The notes: a model not told the origin generated them from the letters alone. A stretch of 64,000 nucleotides of DNA from Polyangium sp. y55x31 (GCF_029946505.1 NZ_JARZHG010000003.1:434001-498000), one strand, 5' to 3'. Shown: positions 1 through 8,666, counted from the stretch's first letter. Translations and numbers: made by a program.

Positions 1-359
1 TCTCGTACGACGACGGGGAGAAGGTCGCGGGCGCGATCGTGGAGGTCTCCGTGCCCGTCGACGAAAACGTCACGCGTGTCGGCCGCGGCTTGTCCGACGC
101 GCGCGGCGAGGCTATCGTCTTCGTGCCGCGTATCCCCGTCGTCCGATGGGGAGAGGACACGAGTGGGGCCGTCGCGACGGCTCCTTTCGAGGGAGAGGCG
201 CGCGTCTACCTCGCGAAGGCGGGCTACGCGCCGCTTTATCCCGACGAGCGCGACGAAAACAACGCGACGCTCGCTTGGCAAGGGGCCATCGAGCTCGTCT
301 CGGGTCGAGAGCACCGGCTCGATCCCATTACCATTTCGACGAACCCACCTACACCTTGA
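1..359 (+). CDS. C-terminal part of a beta-sandwich CIS-locus protein (Pvc16 candidate), 5'-truncated
   Basis: The frame is open from base 3, so the true start lies before the window; a GTG at 39 is internal and has no convincing ribosome binding site. About 118 residues are visible. They alternate hydrophobic and polar residues, with a GAIVEVSV strand followed by a GLSDARGEAIVFVP turn-strand, which looks like a carboxypeptidase-regulatory-like or Ig-like beta-sandwich. In many extracellular CIS loci the gene just before the sheath is Pvc16 (DUF4255), some members of which carry such a C-terminal domain. The stop lies 24 bp before the sheath start, so the two are probably co-transcribed. The Pvc16 assignment rests on position and fold impression only, because the diagnostic N-terminal domain is outside the window. 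Confidence 0.45.
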   Translation, partial: SYDDGEKVAGAIVEVSVPVDENVTRVGRGLSDARGEAIVFVPRIPVVRWGEDTSGAVATAPFEGEARVYLAKAGYAPLYPDERDENNATLAWQGAIELVSGREHRLDPITISTNPPTP

Positions 360-383
360 TCCATCCTCGAAGGAGGGGCCCTC

Positions 384-2747
384 GTGCCTGAATACCTCGC
401 GCCTGCAGTATACGTGGAAGAGACGAGCTTCCGCTCCAAATCCATCGAAGGGGTGAGCACCAGCACCACTGGCTTCGCTGGGCCCGCGCGCAAGGGCCCG
501 GTCGGCGAGCCCGAGCTCGTCACGAGCTTCGCCGATTTCGCGCGGCTCTTCGGCGGGCTCGCCGATCTCGATCTCGGCCAGGGCGTCGATCCCCTGAATT
601 ACCTCGCGCACGCCGTGCGCGCCTATTTCAACGAGGGAGGCGGCAGGCTCTACGTCGCCCGCGTCTTCGGCGGTGATCCGGAGACGGACGGGATCGCGAG
701 CCTCACCTTCGCGGTGGGGGGTCACAACGTGACGCTCGCGGCCCGCTTCCCCGGCAGCACGGGCAATGGCAAGTTCGTCTTCCGCGGCGTGAGGACGCCG
801 GCCGCCGATGCGGCGCTCGCCGGCGCCTCCGAGGGGACGATCGCGGTCGTCACCGCGAACGCGTCGCCCGCGCTCGCGAAGGCCGCCACGCCGCTCGGAC
901 CGACGTTCGACTTGAAGAACCTCACCACCCTCAAGCTCATCGCCGAGGCGAACAACGTCGCCACGCCGAAGACCATCACGTTCAAGGGCAAATCGGCCGA
1001 GGTGACATCGGATGCGGTGGCCACGCCCGGGAACGTGACGATCGCCAATGGTGAGGAGCTCGTCGTCGAGATCGGCGATCTCGAGCAAAGGCTCGCCCTC
1101 ACGACCGGCACTTCGCTCGAGGCGATCGCCATCGAGATCAACAAGAGCCTGCGCGGCGGGTATGCATTCGTGTCCGGCTCGACGCTCGTCCTCGGCACGG
1201 ACGCGGCGGGCACGGGCGCTCGGATCGAGGTGAAATCGTCTCCCGCGGCGATCGCGTTCACCACGCCGCTCAAGGGCAATGCGAACGACACGGCGAACAA
1301 CAACGTCCCCGACCTCCACGCGGTCGGGGTGAACGACATCCAGGCCCTCATCACTGCGGAAAACCTCGCCGTCAAGGTGTTCATCGACAAGGACGGCAAT
1401 CTCACGTTCGCCACGACGGCGACAGGCTCGAAGGCAAAGATTACGGTGGAGGGGACGGGGACCGCGAACGCCGCGCTCGGCTTCGGCTCCCCGGCCGACA
1501 CGTGGGGCGAGGGCGCCGGCAGCGCGACCGATCTGTTCTTCAAGAAGCTCGCGAATGGAAACTGGGCGGACGCGGACGGCAATACGAGCACGGCCGCGCA
1601 GCTGCTCGCGCAGGGTGATGTGTCCCTCTTGTCGCTCACGCTCACGACGATCGACGCCGACGGCGACGAGACGACGTACGAAAACCTCGCGGTCGACAAG
1701 GCGCACCCGCGCTTCATCGGCAACGTGCTCCCACCGGACGCGATGAGCCGCGCGGATCACCTCGGGCGCCTCTTCTCGGTGACGGTCTCGACCAATGTCG
1801 ATACGTTCGATCTCTTGACGGCGCTGCTCGCGAATAGCGGCGTGCGGCAGCTCGCGGGCGGAGACGACGGCGGCGAGCCCGTCACGGCGAGCTACGCGAA
1901 GGGCTTCGCGGCGCTCGGCGGCGTCGAGGACATCTCGATCATCGCGGCCCCTGGCTCGTCGGCGTACACGGACGCGCATGGCATTCGGACCGAGCTCATC
2001 GCCGCGGCGGAGACGAGGCGCGCCTACCGGATCGCGGTCGTCGATCCGCCGAAGGGCCTCACGATTTCGGAGGTCCAGACGCTCCGCGCGAAGCACGACT
2101 CGACGCGCGCTGCGCTTTATTACCCCTGGGTCGTCGTGCCAAACCCGCTCGCGAGGCCCGGCAGCACGGACCCGCGCGAGCTCGTGCTCCCCCCGTCCGG
2201 CTTCGTTTGCGGCATCTATGCCCGCAGCGACGTCGAGCGAGGCGTGTGGAAGGCGCCCGCGAACGAGGTCGTCCGGAGCGCGCTCCGCTTCGATACCGAT
2301 GTGAACTTCGCGGAGCAGGAGGTCTTGAACCCGATCGGGATCAATTGCCTGCGTTACCTCTCCGGCCGCGGATACCGCGTCTGGGGCGCGCGCACGATGA
2401 GCTCGGATCCCGAGTGGAAATACGTCAACGTGCGCCGCTACTTCAACTACATCGAGCGCTCGATCGACGTCGGGACGCAATGGGCCGTCTTCGAGCCGAA
2501 CGGCGAGCGGCTCTGGGCGAACGTACGCGAGACGATCGGCAGCTTCCTCTACAACGAGTGGCGCTCGGGCGCGCTGCTCGGCGCGGACGCGAAGCAGGCC
2601 TATTTCGTCCGCTGCGATCGCAGCACGATGACGCAGAACGACCTCGACAATGGCAGGCTCATCTGCCTCGTCGGCGTGGCCGTCGTCAAGCCCGCCGAGT
2701 TCGTCATCTTCCGGATCGGCCAGAAGACCGCCGACGCGGGCAACTGA
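384..2747 (+). CDS. Contractile tail sheath protein (large, with inserted region)
   Basis: Phage tail sheath family, 787 aa. It would polymerise around the tube and contract to drive it through a target membrane. The N-terminus (about residues 1-90) begins PEYLAPAVYVEE and contains TTGFAGPARKGP plus the tail-sheath pattern LVTSFADFARLFGG. The conserved C-terminal core (about 555-785) includes YFNYIERSIDVGTQWAVFEP, FLYNEWRSGALLG and the FVRCD handshake region. Residues about 95-480, rich in Ala/Thr/Gly and strand-forming, form a large insertion; many CIS sheaths are only 350-500 aa, so this part is probably surface decoration. A GTG start at 384 is supported by AGGAGGGG at 371-378. The next gene is a tube protein 20 bp downstream, the usual sheath-tube order. 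Confidence 0.93.
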   Translation: MPEYLAPAVYVEETSFRSKSIEGVSTSTTGFAGPARKGPVGEPELVTSFADFARLFGGLADLDLGQGVDPLNYLAHAVRAYFNEGGGRLYVARVFGGDPETDGIASLTFAVGGHNVTLAARFPGSTGNGKFVFRGVRTPAADAALAGASEGTIAVVTANASPALAKAATPLGPTFDLKNLTTLKLIAEANNVATPKTITFKGKSAEVTSDAVATPGNVTIANGEELVVEIGDLEQRLALTTGTSLEAIAIEINKSLRGGYAFVSGSTLVLGTDAAGTGARIEVKSSPAAIAFTTPLKGNANDTANNNVPDLHAVGVNDIQALITAENLAVKVFIDKDGNLTFATTATGSKAKITVEGTGTANAALGFGSPADTWGEGAGSATDLFFKKLANGNWADADGNTSTAAQLLAQGDVSLLSLTLTTIDADGDETTYENLAVDKAHPRFIGNVLPPDAMSRADHLGRLFSVTVSTNVDTFDLLTALLANSGVRQLAGGDDGGEPVTASYAKGFAALGGVEDISIIAAPGSSAYTDAHGIRTELIAAAETRRAYRIAVVDPPKGLTISEVQTLRAKHDSTRAALYYPWVVVPNPLARPGSTDPRELVLPPSGFVCGIYARSDVERGVWKAPANEVVRSALRFDTDVNFAEQEVLNPIGINCLRYLSGRGYRVWGARTMSSDPEWKYVNVRRYFNYIERSIDVGTQWAVFEPNGERLWANVRETIGSFLYNEWRSGALLGADAKQAYFVRCDRSTMTQNDLDNGRLICLVGVAVVKPAEFVIFRIGQKTADAGN

Positions 2748-2767
2748 CGAGGAGAACGTAGATCGCC

Positions 2768-3226
2768 ATGAGCACGAGCAAGCGACCGCCCTACGGGGCA
2801 TTCAATTTCACGGTCTCAATCGACGGGAGCGACGCGTTCGGCGGGTTCTCGGACGTCTCCGGGCTCAACACCGAGTTCACGATGGCCGAGTACCGCGAGG
2901 GCAGCGACCCGGACAACCACGTCCGCAAGGTGCCCGGCATCTACAAGACGGGCGACGTCACGCTCAAGCGCGGCATCGTCGATTCCAGGGCGTTCTGGGA
3001 CTGGATCGCCGACATCCGCAAGCGTGGGCCGCTCGGCCGCAAGGAGGTGCTCATCACGCTGCTCGACGAGGCGCGCAAGCCCGTCCAGGCGTGGAAGCTC
3101 CTCAACGTGACCCCCATGAAATACACGGGGCCGACGCTCGCGGCGAAGGGCGGCGGCGACGTGGCCATGGAGGAAATCGTCCTCTCGGCCGAGGACATTC
3201 AAATGGGCTTCCCTGACGTCACCTGA
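2768..3226 (+). CDS. CIS/phage tail tube protein (first copy)
   Basis: The 152-aa product matches the T4 gp19-like tail tube family (phage tail region protein, TIGR02241 type). Such proteins stack as hexameric rings into the inner tube that carries cargo and is expelled on contraction. Visible hallmarks are PYGAFNFTVSIDG at the start, GFSDVSGLNTEFTMAEYREG (about residues 27-46), and VTLKRGIVDSRAFWDWI, the tube family signature, near residue 65. The length is typical. An ATG start at 2768 follows a GAGGAG about 13 bp upstream. It sits between two sheath genes, so each sheath is followed by its own tube gene. Confidence 0.92.
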   Translation: MSTSKRPPYGAFNFTVSIDGSDAFGGFSDVSGLNTEFTMAEYREGSDPDNHVRKVPGIYKTGDVTLKRGIVDSRAFWDWIADIRKRGPLGRKEVLITLLDEARKPVQAWKLLNVTPMKYTGPTLAAKGGGDVAMEEIVLSAEDIQMGFPDVT

Positions 3227-3243
3227 TCGATAGGGCTACGCGC

Positions 3244-4842
3244 GTGATGAACCGGCTCGTCTTCGATAGCGCCCCTCGGGCTCCCGCGAGGGGCAGCGCG
3301 CGAATGGATGTGGCCCTCTTCGTGGGGTTCGCCGAGCGCCGTGCTGATGTGCCCGTCGCGGCCTCGATCAAGCGCTGGCTCGAGGAGGCCGGATGGACGC
3401 GCGGGCCTTACAAGCGAGACGACGAGGAGAATCCCACGCTCGTCGACGTGCCGGTGCCGATCGATCGATGGGAGACCTTCGATCGGCATTTCGCGTGGGA
3501 TCGTGGCGACGGACTCTCGGCGCCGCATGCCGGGACGTACCTCGGCGCCGCCGTCCGCTCGTTCTTCGCGCAAGGGGGGCGGGCGTGTTACGTCGTCGCG
3601 CTCGCCCCACCGAAATCGTCCGAGGGGAGCCAGAGTGACCGTTTGATGTACCTCGCGAAGCTGCTCCCCGGCGTGGGCGTGTCATTCGACGCGTCTCCCG
3701 TCGATCGGGCGCTCTGGAGGGGCGCGGCGCACGTGCTCGGTTTGCCCGACGTCTCGCTGCTCTGCTTGCCCGACCTCGCGGCGCTCTGCGCGGCCGACGT
3801 CGCTCCCCCGGCGCCGCCGGTGGTGCCTTCGGGCGCGCCCGAGGTCTTCGTGGAATGCTCGGCGTCGTCGACGTCTTCGACCTTCACCATGTCGCCGCTC
3901 GCCGCGGGCGTGCCTCGCTGCAATGCATTGGGGTACGACGCGTGGGCCACGTTCGTCGCGCGCGCGGGGGCGATGCTGGCGCGCCACGCGCGCGAGGTCG
4001 AGCTCGTCGCGGCGCTGCCCATTCCGCTCCGCGACGAGGATACCGCGCTCGCCGAGGAGGACCTGCACGCGTTTTTGCTCACGTCCGGCGGCGAGGGCGG
4101 CGCGTGGGCGCTCCTTCCTCGGATCGAGAGCTCGTTCGTTCAAATCGTGTATCCGTGGGTGAAGACGCCGGCGTCGGCGATCTTGCCCGGCGGCGTCGAG
4201 AGCCCCGACGCCGTGCTCGCGGGCGTGCTCGCGCGGAATGCCCTCGCGCGCGGCACGTTCCGCAGCGCGATGGGCGCGGAGCTCGCCGACGTATTCGAAG
4301 TTTTCCCATTGCTCGAGCGCAGCGCGATCGCGTCGCGGCCGCGGGCTTCGATGCTCGGGCCGGTGACGAAGGGCGGGCACACGAAGCGCGCGCTCGACGT
4401 GCCGCTCGTCGACCGCATTTCGCTCCTCGGCACGACGCCTTCGGGCCTGCGGCTGCTCTCGGACGTCACGACCTCGCCGGACGAGGCATATCGTCAGGGC
4501 GGGCTGCAGAGGCTCGTCTCGGTGCTCACGCGCGCCTTGCGCGACGTCGGCGCCGCCATTGTGTTCGAGCCGGCCAATACGCAGACACGCGCGCGCATCG
4601 TGCGGCGCATCGAGGGGATCGTCACGCGGCTCTGGGAGCTCGGCGCGCTCCGCGGCGCGGAGCCGGAGGAGGCGTTTTCCGTGCGCTGCGACGATACCAC
4701 GACGACGCAGGCCGACGTCGACGCGGGGCGCCTCGTCGCCGAGATCGAGTTTTCCCCGGCGCACGCGATCGAGCGCATTCGCGTGACATTGACGCTGCGC
4801 GAGGACGGCGCCGCGTCGCTCGGGAGGAGGGAGGCGCCGTGA
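3244..4842 (+). CDS. Second contractile tail sheath protein
   Basis: A 532-aa tail-sheath family protein, diverged from the 787-aa sheath upstream. The N-terminus has DVALFVGFAERR followed by a long charged region containing the FDRHFAWD segment. The C-terminal core is recognisable from a VFEPANTQTRARIVRRIEG segment, then LWELGALRG, and a FSVRCDDTTTTQADVDAGRL handshake motif like that of the first sheath. PVC-type systems often carry two or three sheath paralogues, one acting at the baseplate or end of the sheath. Start: GTG at 3244, eight bases after AGGG; the ATG at 3247 is an alternative. It overlaps the next gene by 4 bp (GTGA at 4839), implying translational coupling. Confidence 0.88.
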   Translation: MMNRLVFDSAPRAPARGSARMDVALFVGFAERRADVPVAASIKRWLEEAGWTRGPYKRDDEENPTLVDVPVPIDRWETFDRHFAWDRGDGLSAPHAGTYLGAAVRSFFAQGGRACYVVALAPPKSSEGSQSDRLMYLAKLLPGVGVSFDASPVDRALWRGAAHVLGLPDVSLLCLPDLAALCAADVAPPAPPVVPSGAPEVFVECSASSTSSTFTMSPLAAGVPRCNALGYDAWATFVARAGAMLARHAREVELVAALPIPLRDEDTALAEEDLHAFLLTSGGEGGAWALLPRIESSFVQIVYPWVKTPASAILPGGVESPDAVLAGVLARNALARGTFRSAMGAELADVFEVFPLLERSAIASRPRASMLGPVTKGGHTKRALDVPLVDRISLLGTTPSGLRLLSDVTTSPDEAYRQGGLQRLVSVLTRALRDVGAAIVFEPANTQTRARIVRRIEGIVTRLWELGALRGAEPEEAFSVRCDDTTTTQADVDAGRLVAEIEFSPAHAIERIRVTLTLREDGAASLGRREAP

Positions 4843-5330
4843 CGACGAATGCGCCGTTCTTGCGACCGCCGATGTACGCGTTCCGGTTCGAGCTCGCCTT
4901 CGATCCGGAGCCGTTCAAGCGGCCGAAAGGCGAGACCGTCGGCTCGTTCGCCGAGTGCACCGGGCTCGAGGCCACGATGGAGCCGAAGGTGATCAAGGCG
5001 GGCGGGAACAATTATGGCGGAAAGCAGCTCGCTGGCCCCGTCACGTTCGCCACGGTGGTGCTCCGGCGCGGCATCTCGCGCGGCGGGCAGCTCTTCAAAT
5101 GGTTTCACCGCGTGGCGAGCGGCGATTATGGTCATCGGTGCGGCGTGACGATCACCGTCTTCCCGCCCGACGGGGACAGCGAGCCGCTCCTCTGGAAGCT
5201 CTCGCGCGCCATGCCGGTGAAATTCAAGGCCGCCGATCTGAATGCGAGGGCCACCGAGGTGGGCATCGAGGAGCTACACCTCGTCCACGAGGGGCTCACG
5301 CTCGAGCTCGGCAAGGGAGGCGGCAAGTGA
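4839..5330 (+). CDS. CIS/phage tail tube protein (second copy)
   Basis: 163 aa, gp19-like tail tube family. The protein shows MYAFRFELAFD, then GSFAECTGLEATMEP (the equivalent of GFSDVSGLNTEF in the first tube), VTFATVVLRRGISRG, and a conserved C-terminal strand-helix ending at ELHLVHEGLTLEL. In PVC-like particles the second tube protein commonly forms the first ring, joining the spike hub to the main tube; that role here is inferred from gene order. The GTG start at 4839 overlaps the preceding stop (GTGA) and follows GGAGGAGGGAGG. It ends in another GTGA overlap with the next gene. Confidence 0.9.
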   Translation: MTTNAPFLRPPMYAFRFELAFDPEPFKRPKGETVGSFAECTGLEATMEPKVIKAGGNNYGGKQLAGPVTFATVVLRRGISRGGQLFKWFHRVASGDYGHRCGVTITVFPPDGDSEPLLWKLSRAMPVKFKAADLNARATEVGIEELHLVHEGLTLELGKGGGK

Positions 5331-6667
5331 GCGACCCGAAGCGAGCCCAGTTCGTGGTCAAGCGAGCTGGCGGCAAGAAGCAGACGATCGACGTCGATTT
5401 CAATCCGGCGTCGCTCCAGCTCACGATGGAGACCAAGCTCGCCCAGAGCAAGGACAAGAGGCTCGGCAAGCAGCAGGTCGTCAACGAGAGCACCTCGAAG
5501 CTCTCGATGGAGCTCGTGTTCGACACGACGGCCACGGGGGCGAACGTCTGCGACAAGACCGAGCAGGTCGCGCGCATGCTCGGCGACACGAAGGGCAGCC
5601 CCCCGCCCGAGGTCCTGTTTTCCTGGGGCGCATTCGCGTTCACGGGCCTCGTGGATTCGTACAAGGAGACGATCGAGTTTTTTTCGGCCGATGGCGTCCC
5701 GCTCCGCTCGACGGTCGCGCTCGGGATGACGAGCAAGAAGGACGTCTTCAATCGCGGCCCGGACGGCCTCAAGGCGGGCAAATGGGCCGGATCCTCGTCG
5801 ATGGAGAAGGGCGCGACGGAGACGCCGCGCGCGCCGGGGCAATCGACGACGGACGCGGGCACGGAGGGCGGCGATCCGAACGCCGGCCGGGCGATCGCGG
5901 AGCAAAATAGCGAGGAAAACATGCGTTTTCCCGAGTCGGACACGCTCACCGTGGACGACGCGGTCCCGCTCGCGCCGCCCGTCCCGTTCGCCGAGGGGGG
6001 ATCCGGCGCGGGGTTCGGTGCGTCGGCGGAGTTCGGATTCGGGATATCGGCCGAGTTCGGGTTCTCGGCCGAGTTTGGTATGGGTGTCTCGGCCGATTTT
6101 GGCGTGTCGGCCGAGTTCGGCCTCGGCGTCTCGGCCGATTTTGGGATCTCTGCCGATTTTGGTGGAGGAGGAGGTTCGTCCGGGATCGGGGGCTCCTCGG
6201 GCGGCGGCGTATCCGGAGGTCTTGGTTCGCCTACGGGGGGCACGAGCCGCCCCGGCGGTGCGTCTGCGGGCCCCTCGCGTTCGTCCGGGGGCAGGACGCT
6301 CGGCGCCGTCGGGGCCGCGGGGACGCGCGCGCGGCTCTCCGGCGGCGCTGCCGCCGGCGCGACGCGGGGGACGCGAAGTGGACTGCCCGGCCAAACCTCC
6401 GCCGCCGCAGGCGGTCCGGCCCGCGGGAGCCGCGCGTCGGCGGGCGTCCCGGCGACCCAGGGCGCTTTTGATGGCATTCACACGCCTTCCCCCGGGCAGG
6501 GGGCCGCGCGGAGGCCGCGGATCGACCCTTCGCGGCTGCTCCCGTCGTCCGAGCCGGGAACGGAGCGTGTCGACGAGGACGCGGTGTTCGAGATCGGGGG
6601 CAAGCTCGTGGCCGGCGCGCCGCGGCTCGGCGGCGCGAAGAGGCGCGTTCGATTCGACGAGGAATGA
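5327..6667 (+). CDS. CIS tube/baseplate adaptor (Pvc7-like, CIS_tube domain) with repeat-rich tail
   Basis: 446 aa. The first ~170 residues match the CIS tube N-terminal domain of Pvc7-type proteins: KRAQFVVKRAGGKKQTIDVD, FNPASLQLTM, LSMELVFDTT, and a VLFSWGAFAFTGLVDSYKET segment. In PVC and Afp the equivalent protein joins the spike hub to the tube and ends in a LysM domain. No LysM motif is visible here. The C-terminus instead has seven SA(E/D)FG units (residues 233-279), a Gly/Ser-rich stretch, then a basic Pro/Arg/Gly region ending KRRVRFDEE. The GTG start at 5327 overlaps the upstream stop and the end overlaps the next ATG by 4 bp. The core assignment is firm; the tail's function is unknown. 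Confidence 0.82.
   Translation: MSDPKRAQFVVKRAGGKKQTIDVDFNPASLQLTMETKLAQSKDKRLGKQQVVNESTSKLSMELVFDTTATGANVCDKTEQVARMLGDTKGSPPPEVLFSWGAFAFTGLVDSYKETIEFFSADGVPLRSTVALGMTSKKDVFNRGPDGLKAGKWAGSSSMEKGATETPRAPGQSTTDAGTEGGDPNAGRAIAEQNSEENMRFPESDTLTVDDAVPLAPPVPFAEGGSGAGFGASAEFGFGISAEFGFSAEFGMGVSADFGVSAEFGLGVSADFGISADFGGGGGSSGIGGSSGGGVSGGLGSPTGGTSRPGGASAGPSRSSGGRTLGAVGAAGTRARLSGGAAAGATRGTRSGLPGQTSAAAGGPARGSRASAGVPATQGAFDGIHTPSPGQGAARRPRIDPSRLLPSSEPGTERVDEDAVFEIGGKLVAGAPRLGGAKRRVRFDEE
6023..6163 (+). repeat. In-frame SA(E/D)FG repeat tract (seven units)
   Basis: Within the Pvc7-like gene, seven units of Ser-Ala-(Glu/Asp)-Phe-Gly follow one another (residues 233-279). Unit spacing alternates 8 and 6 residues, so the array reads as three 14-residue super-repeats plus a final unit. 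The DNA is repetitive as well (variants of TCGGCCGAGTTCGG), consistent with expansion by slippage or unequal recombination. A poly-Gly run follows. Confidence 0.9.
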
Positions 6668-6858
6668 GCATGCGCATATCGATCGACAAGGTGGTGGGCA
6701 GCGTCGCCCAGGGCCCCGGCGAGGGCTCCGGCGGCGAGCCATCGAGCCCGCGCGACGCCGCGCCCGAGGAGGGCGCGCTGGTCGAGGAGCGCATCGACGA
6801 GATCGAGCGCGAGCTCCGCATCCGCGCCGCGCGGCGAGCGCGTCGCTGTGCCGATTGA
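6664..6858 (+). CDS. Small Pvc6/DUF5908-like CIS protein
   Basis: 64 aa. It begins SMRISIDKVVGSV, has a Gly/Pro/Ser-rich middle and ends with a charged helix, ALVEERIDEIERELRIRAAR. This layout (short beta strand, flexible linker, terminal amphipathic helix, about 60 aa) matches DUF5908 proteins, the Pvc6 position in PVC-type loci, which also lie next to the LysM/Pvc7 gene. Its ATG overlaps the upstream stop by 4 bp (ATGA), supporting real translation despite the small size. The function of this family in the particle is poorly understood. The family assignment is from layout and synteny rather than strong sequence identity. Confidence 0.6.
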   Translation: MSMRISIDKVVGSVAQGPGEGSGGEPSSPRDAAPEEGALVEERIDEIERELRIRAARRARRCAD

Positions 6859-6885
6859 AAGGTCCCCGGGCGAGCACGAACGACC

Positions 6886-7971
6886 ATGGCCGAGACAAAC
6901 CTCACCGAAGAAGACATCAACCGCGTGCGGCCGACCGTGCGGGTCTCCGGCAAGGCCTCCGACGGGGTGACGAGGCTCTTGTCGAGCATGCGCATGGAGG
7001 AATCCGAGGGCGGGATGTCGTCGCTCGAGCTGCGCCTGCTCAATGCCGCGCGCTTCGAGGACGCCGAGGTCGAGCTCGCCTTCGAGGACGAGGCCACGAT
7101 CAGGCACGGCGTCGAGATCGCGGTTTATGCGGGTGACGAGCTGGGCCCGCAAGAGATCTTCCGCGGCCTCGTCACGGGGCTCGAGGGGACGTTCGAGGTT
7201 GGTGTGGCGCCGGAGCTCTTCGTGCTCGCGGAGGACGCGCTCCAGCGGGCGCGTTTGTCGAGGCGAACCCGCGTGATCGAGGACGCGCGCATCGATTCGA
7301 TCGCGAAGGAGCTCGCCTCGCGCATCGGCCTCGATCCCGTCGTGAAAGGTTTCACGGAATCGCTCGGCACGCAGGTGCAGCTCGACGAGACGGACCTCGC
7401 ATTCCTGCGGCGCATGCTCGCCGCGCGTGACGGCGACGTGCAGGTCGTGGGCAAAGAGCTGCACGTCTCGCCGCGCAAGGACGTCCGCCGCGGCGTGCTC
7501 GAGCTCATGCTCGGCAGCACGCTGCGCCGCGCGCGCGTCACGGCCGATCTGGCGCATCAGGTCACCGAGGTGACCGTGGGCGGCTGGGACGCGATCGCGG
7601 GCCGGAGGGTCGAGGGCAGCGGCACAGGGACGAACCTCGGGCCCGGCGCGGGGCGGCGCGGATCGGCGCTGCTCGAGGCCGCCGTGGGCGCGCGAATCGA
7701 GCACCTGCGCGACGTGCCTGCGACGACCGACGACGAGGCGCGCGCGATTGCGGAGGCGAGCTTCGATCGCCGGGCGCGCCGGTTCGTCTGCGTCGACGCG
7801 ACGGCCGAGGGCAACCCTGCGCTGCGCGTGGGCACGCACGTCCGCCTCATCGGCCTCGGCCCGCGGTTCGACAATACGTACGTCGTCGTGCGGGCCCAGC
7901 ACCGCTTCGACGTCGAGCGCGGGTACGAGATCGATTTCGAGGCCGAATGCGCCTTCCTGGGAGGACCGTGA
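6886..7971 (+). CDS. Spike hub protein, phage late control D (gpD/Pvc8 N-terminal) family
   Basis: 361 aa. It resembles phage late-control gene D protein, equivalent to the gp27-like hub half of VgrG/Pvc8, which forms the trimeric platform under the tube. Features visible are RPTVRVSGK at the N-terminus, LSSMRMEESEGGMSSLELRL, the ILFRG-like EIFRGLVTGLEGTF segment (about 88-101), YDLRERLS-equivalent LFVLAEDALQRARLSR, LDETDLAFLRRMLAARDGDV (about 166-185), and VTEVTVGGWD (about 226-235). Here the hub and the OB-fold/spike are separate genes, whereas PVC Pvc8 and T6SS VgrG fuse them. Start ATG 6886 has only a weak binding site. Confidence 0.88.
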   Translation: MAETNLTEEDINRVRPTVRVSGKASDGVTRLLSSMRMEESEGGMSSLELRLLNAARFEDAEVELAFEDEATIRHGVEIAVYAGDELGPQEIFRGLVTGLEGTFEVGVAPELFVLAEDALQRARLSRRTRVIEDARIDSIAKELASRIGLDPVVKGFTESLGTQVQLDETDLAFLRRMLAARDGDVQVVGKELHVSPRKDVRRGVLELMLGSTLRRARVTADLAHQVTEVTVGGWDAIAGRRVEGSGTGTNLGPGAGRRGSALLEAAVGARIEHLRDVPATTDDEARAIAEASFDRRARRFVCVDATAEGNPALRVGTHVRLIGLGPRFDNTYVVVRAQHRFDVERGYEIDFEAECAFLGGP

Positions 7972-8666
7972 TGCAAGCCCCCGAAGCCCCTCGAACCCCG
8001 AGCCTCGGCGCGCTCCACGGGACCTATCTCGGCCGCGTCGTCGATGTCGCCGACCCGGAAAACCTCGCGCGGGTAAAGGTTCGGCTCACGACGACGTCGC
8101 CGGGCGTCGGTGATATCGACGCCGCGGTGTGGGCCCGCGTCGCGGTCCCGTTCGCCGGGGGCGGTCGGGGCGCGTTTTTCCTGCCAGACGTCGACGACGA
8201 GGTCGCGGTCGTGTTCGTCAATGGGGATCCGCGCCAGCCGCTCGTCGTCGGTGGGCTCTGGAGCGGCTCGGCGAAGGCGCCGGACGAGCTCGGCGGCGAT
8301 CGCGTCGATCGGTGGACGATCACCGGAAAGCGGGGCAGCCGCGTCGCGATCGTCGAGGCGGCGGACGGGCAGGCGACGGTGACGATCAGCACGCCCGGCG
8401 GCGAATCGATCACCGTCGAGCAGACGAGCGGCGGCCGTATCGTCGTCGAGGCGGCGAACAACAAGATCACCCTCGACACGAAGGGCGTGACGGTCGACGC
8501 GGCCCAGAAGGTGACGGTCAACGGCGCCCAGGTCGAGGTCAATGCGGCCGACGTCAAGGTCAACGCCATGATGTCGACGTTCTCGGGCATCGTGAAATGC
8601 GACGTCCTCCAGGCGGTGACCGTCGTCGCCAATACCTACACGCCGGGAGCTGGGAACGTATGGTAG
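7971..8666 (+). CDS. Baseplate spike protein, gpV/VgrG C-terminal-like
   Basis: 231 aa. Residues about 13-100 form a phage baseplate assembly protein V-type OB fold: HGTYLGRVVDVADPENLARV, VWARVAVPF, FFLPDVDDEVAVVFVNGDPR and PLVVGGLW are all characteristic. The rest has short repeated strands (SITVEQTSGGRIVVE, NKITLDTKGVTVDA, VTVNGAQVEVNAADVKVNA), the pattern of a trimeric beta-helix needle. It would sit on the gpD-like hub and puncture the target. No PAAR tip gene is visible in the operon. ATG 7971 has GGAGG six bases upstream; GTG at 7968 is an alternative but too close to it. The downstream gene overlaps by 7 bp. Confidence 0.88.
   Translation: MQAPEAPRTPSLGALHGTYLGRVVDVADPENLARVKVRLTTTSPGVGDIDAAVWARVAVPFAGGGRGAFFLPDVDDEVAVVFVNGDPRQPLVVGGLWSGSAKAPDELGGDRVDRWTITGKRGSRVAIVEAADGQATVTISTPGGESITVEQTSGGRIVVEAANNKITLDTKGVTVDAAQKVTVNGAQVEVNAADVKVNAMMSTFSGIVKCDVLQAVTVVANTYTPGAGNVW

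Noticed and set aside
6023-6163. CRISPR-like or tandem DNA array
   Set aside because: The repeats are in frame, encode SA(E/D)FG and have no spacers.
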